Positions 62,768-64,000 of a stretch of 64,000 nt of DNA are shown one piece after another (within the stretch, counting starts at the first letter, position 1; the number at the start of each line of letters is the position of its first letter). The DNA lies in assembly GCA_963082975.1 (NCBI GenBank), contig OY720344.1, positions 5,753,580-5,817,579 on the forward strand, given 5' to 3'. The position numbers were made by a program, and so were the translations under genes. The notes under the pieces were generated by a model. It saw only the letters and a program-made list of their open reading frames with translations. It ran no database searches and was not told where the DNA came from. Origin of the DNA: Labia minor (lineage: Eukaryota; Arthropoda; Insecta; Dermaptera; Spongiphoridae).

Positions 62768-63213
62768 CGAGGGTGGGGTGAAAAGTTTCCGGTCTGACTA
62801 AGAAAAACGATGATTTTAAATTTTTTTTTTTTTGCTTTATTTTTAAACATAATCTCCATCAACACTGATACATTTCTCATAACGGTGTTCTAATTAATTT
62901 AATTAATTAATTAAATTTGATTTAATTTTATTTAAGTCTCACCAACAGTTATGAATTAACGCAAAAATTCGTTTGGATTACGCCTACAGCGCCAAATTGT
63001 CGGTAGAAATGGTTTTTGGAAACAGTTTTTGGTCTAACGTTAGCAAACGCGGCACTCACGTTGCACACAGTTTCCCATGTTCAAAATATTTCGCACACGT
63101 TCAGCTGACATCGTACAGGTCTCAGCTATCTTGAATATTGAAAAATAAAACAAAAAAAAATTTAAAAACATCGTTTTTCTTGATCAGGCCGGAAACTTTT
63201 CACCCCAACCTCG
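62768..63213 (-). mobile_element. Internally deleted mariner element with intact TIRs
   Basis: Terminal inverted repeats of 45 bp (62768-62812 and 63169-63213) differ at about four positions. They begin CGAGG and include GGGGTGAAAAGTTTCCGG. TA flanks both ends (62766-62767, 63214-63215). On the minus strand, pieces of transposase survive: RNPNEFLR, stop, FITVGE near 62940-62985 (normally a TxDET motif with the first catalytic Asp, here Gly), and RYEKCISVDGDYV with its stop at 62843-62884. The catalytic middle is gone and replaced by an AATTAATT-rich stretch (62891-62935). It could only move with a transposase supplied in trans. Confidence 0.9.
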
Positions 63214-63215
63214 TA

Positions 63216-64000
63216 AGCATCTATGCAACCTATGCAAAAATGTAAAAATATTTATTTATCAATATAGTCTGATTTATTGATTTTTGTTGATTGATTAGTA
63301 TAAATACCAGTAAATGAATGAAGGATAGGAAAAAACAATTAGTTATATATAAAAATGAAAATTAATATCAATATAATATAATTGATATGAGTCAGATGAA
63401 TGAATATTATTTTCTATTGATAATGTCTAGAATAGAAATTAAATTTTGTAATTTAATGCAAATTACATTTATAATTACATTTCCACGCACATTATGAAAA
63501 ATTAAAATACTATTAAAAAGAAAATGAAAAGAAAATCATTTATTATTATGATATAACAAGTTATTGTCAACCAATCCTAGTATTTACTCTCATTTTATTA
63601 TAATAACTTATCACACACACACATAAGTTAGTAAAAGCAATTTTATTTTCACTGATAATAAATAAATTTAAATAATTTAATGAATTTGTTTAAAAAAAGG
63701 CCTCAAGAAATCGGCCTATTTTCTTCTCCTTTCTAAACCCGTCATTCATAATAAAACAAATCTATACATATTAATTTATTTATTTATTTATTTATACTCT
63801 TTCTTATATAATAAAATCTGGTGGATATTTAACTAGATCATTTCAAATGTTAATGATCCATTGATTATAATAATTTTGATTATAAATATTATAAAATATT
63901 ACAAATTAATTGGTACGTATTATGAAAATTTGGATTTTTTAATAATAATATTAAAATTAGAGCATTCATTAATATATAAAATTATTTAAAAAATATCAGA
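63216..64000. other. AT-rich, presumed intron or intergenic
   Basis: No coding segment is seen. A CA run lies near 63612-63622 and a (TTTA)n microsatellite at 63772-63795. If the donor at 61981 is used, this is still intron 1 of that gene. Confidence 0.5.

Overview
This is eukaryotic, almost certainly insect, DNA. The evidence is a Tc1/mariner and hAT transposon complement, a spliced-gene 5' end with a textbook arthropod TATA/TCAGT core promoter, and a secreted Tyr/Pro-rich protein of cuticle-like composition. It is very AT-rich throughout. The sequence does not fix the insect order.

Positions 1-49869 (78% of the window) are one uninterrupted head-to-tail satellite array. The monomer is about 161 bp (about 310 copies, about 20% G+C, all in the same orientation). 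The array enters from beyond the left edge and ends at 49869. It has no coding capacity and I saw no transposon insertion in it. Nearly all of the G+C is in one segment of each monomer, which forms a nested dyad: an inner GGTCATC/GATGACC stem inside an outer CCGAAAA/TTTTCGG pair. Monomers fall into subfamilies arranged in higher-order blocks, duplicated at several scales (about 1.6, 2.26, 3.4 and 15.6-16 kb offsets).

Positions 49870-64000 are a transposon-rich chromosome arm flank. In order: a complete non-autonomous hAT with an exact 8-bp target duplication (50559-51175); a decayed repeat-type ORF (52145-52599); an AT-hook ORF fragment abutting a DINE-1/HINE-like element (53127-54029); the one intact long gene, a 442-residue secreted Tyr/Pro/Lys/Glu-rich protein on the minus strand (55290-56618) with TATA box and poly(A) signal; a second hAT-like element with G-run/C-run subterminal arms and a second HINE-like copy nested in it (56957-58502); AT-rich repeat debris; a Tc1-like MITE (60343-60527); a 5'-truncated mariner transposase (60573-61010); and the promoter plus first coding exon (Met-Lys-Phe-Thr, then a GTAAGT donor) of a second gene that runs off the right edge. 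The presumed first intron of that gene holds a long imperfect hairpin (62138-62689) and an internally deleted mariner (62768-63213).

The two host genes look like extracellular structural or secreted products. The second has an exact FTZ-F1-type site upstream and the tiny signal-peptide exon common in insect cuticle genes. I see no bacterial-style operon, CRISPR array, rRNA or tRNA gene. The observations most worth following up are the satellite's nested dyad with apparently compensated variants, and the long intronic hairpin whose two arms both keep the same reading frame open.
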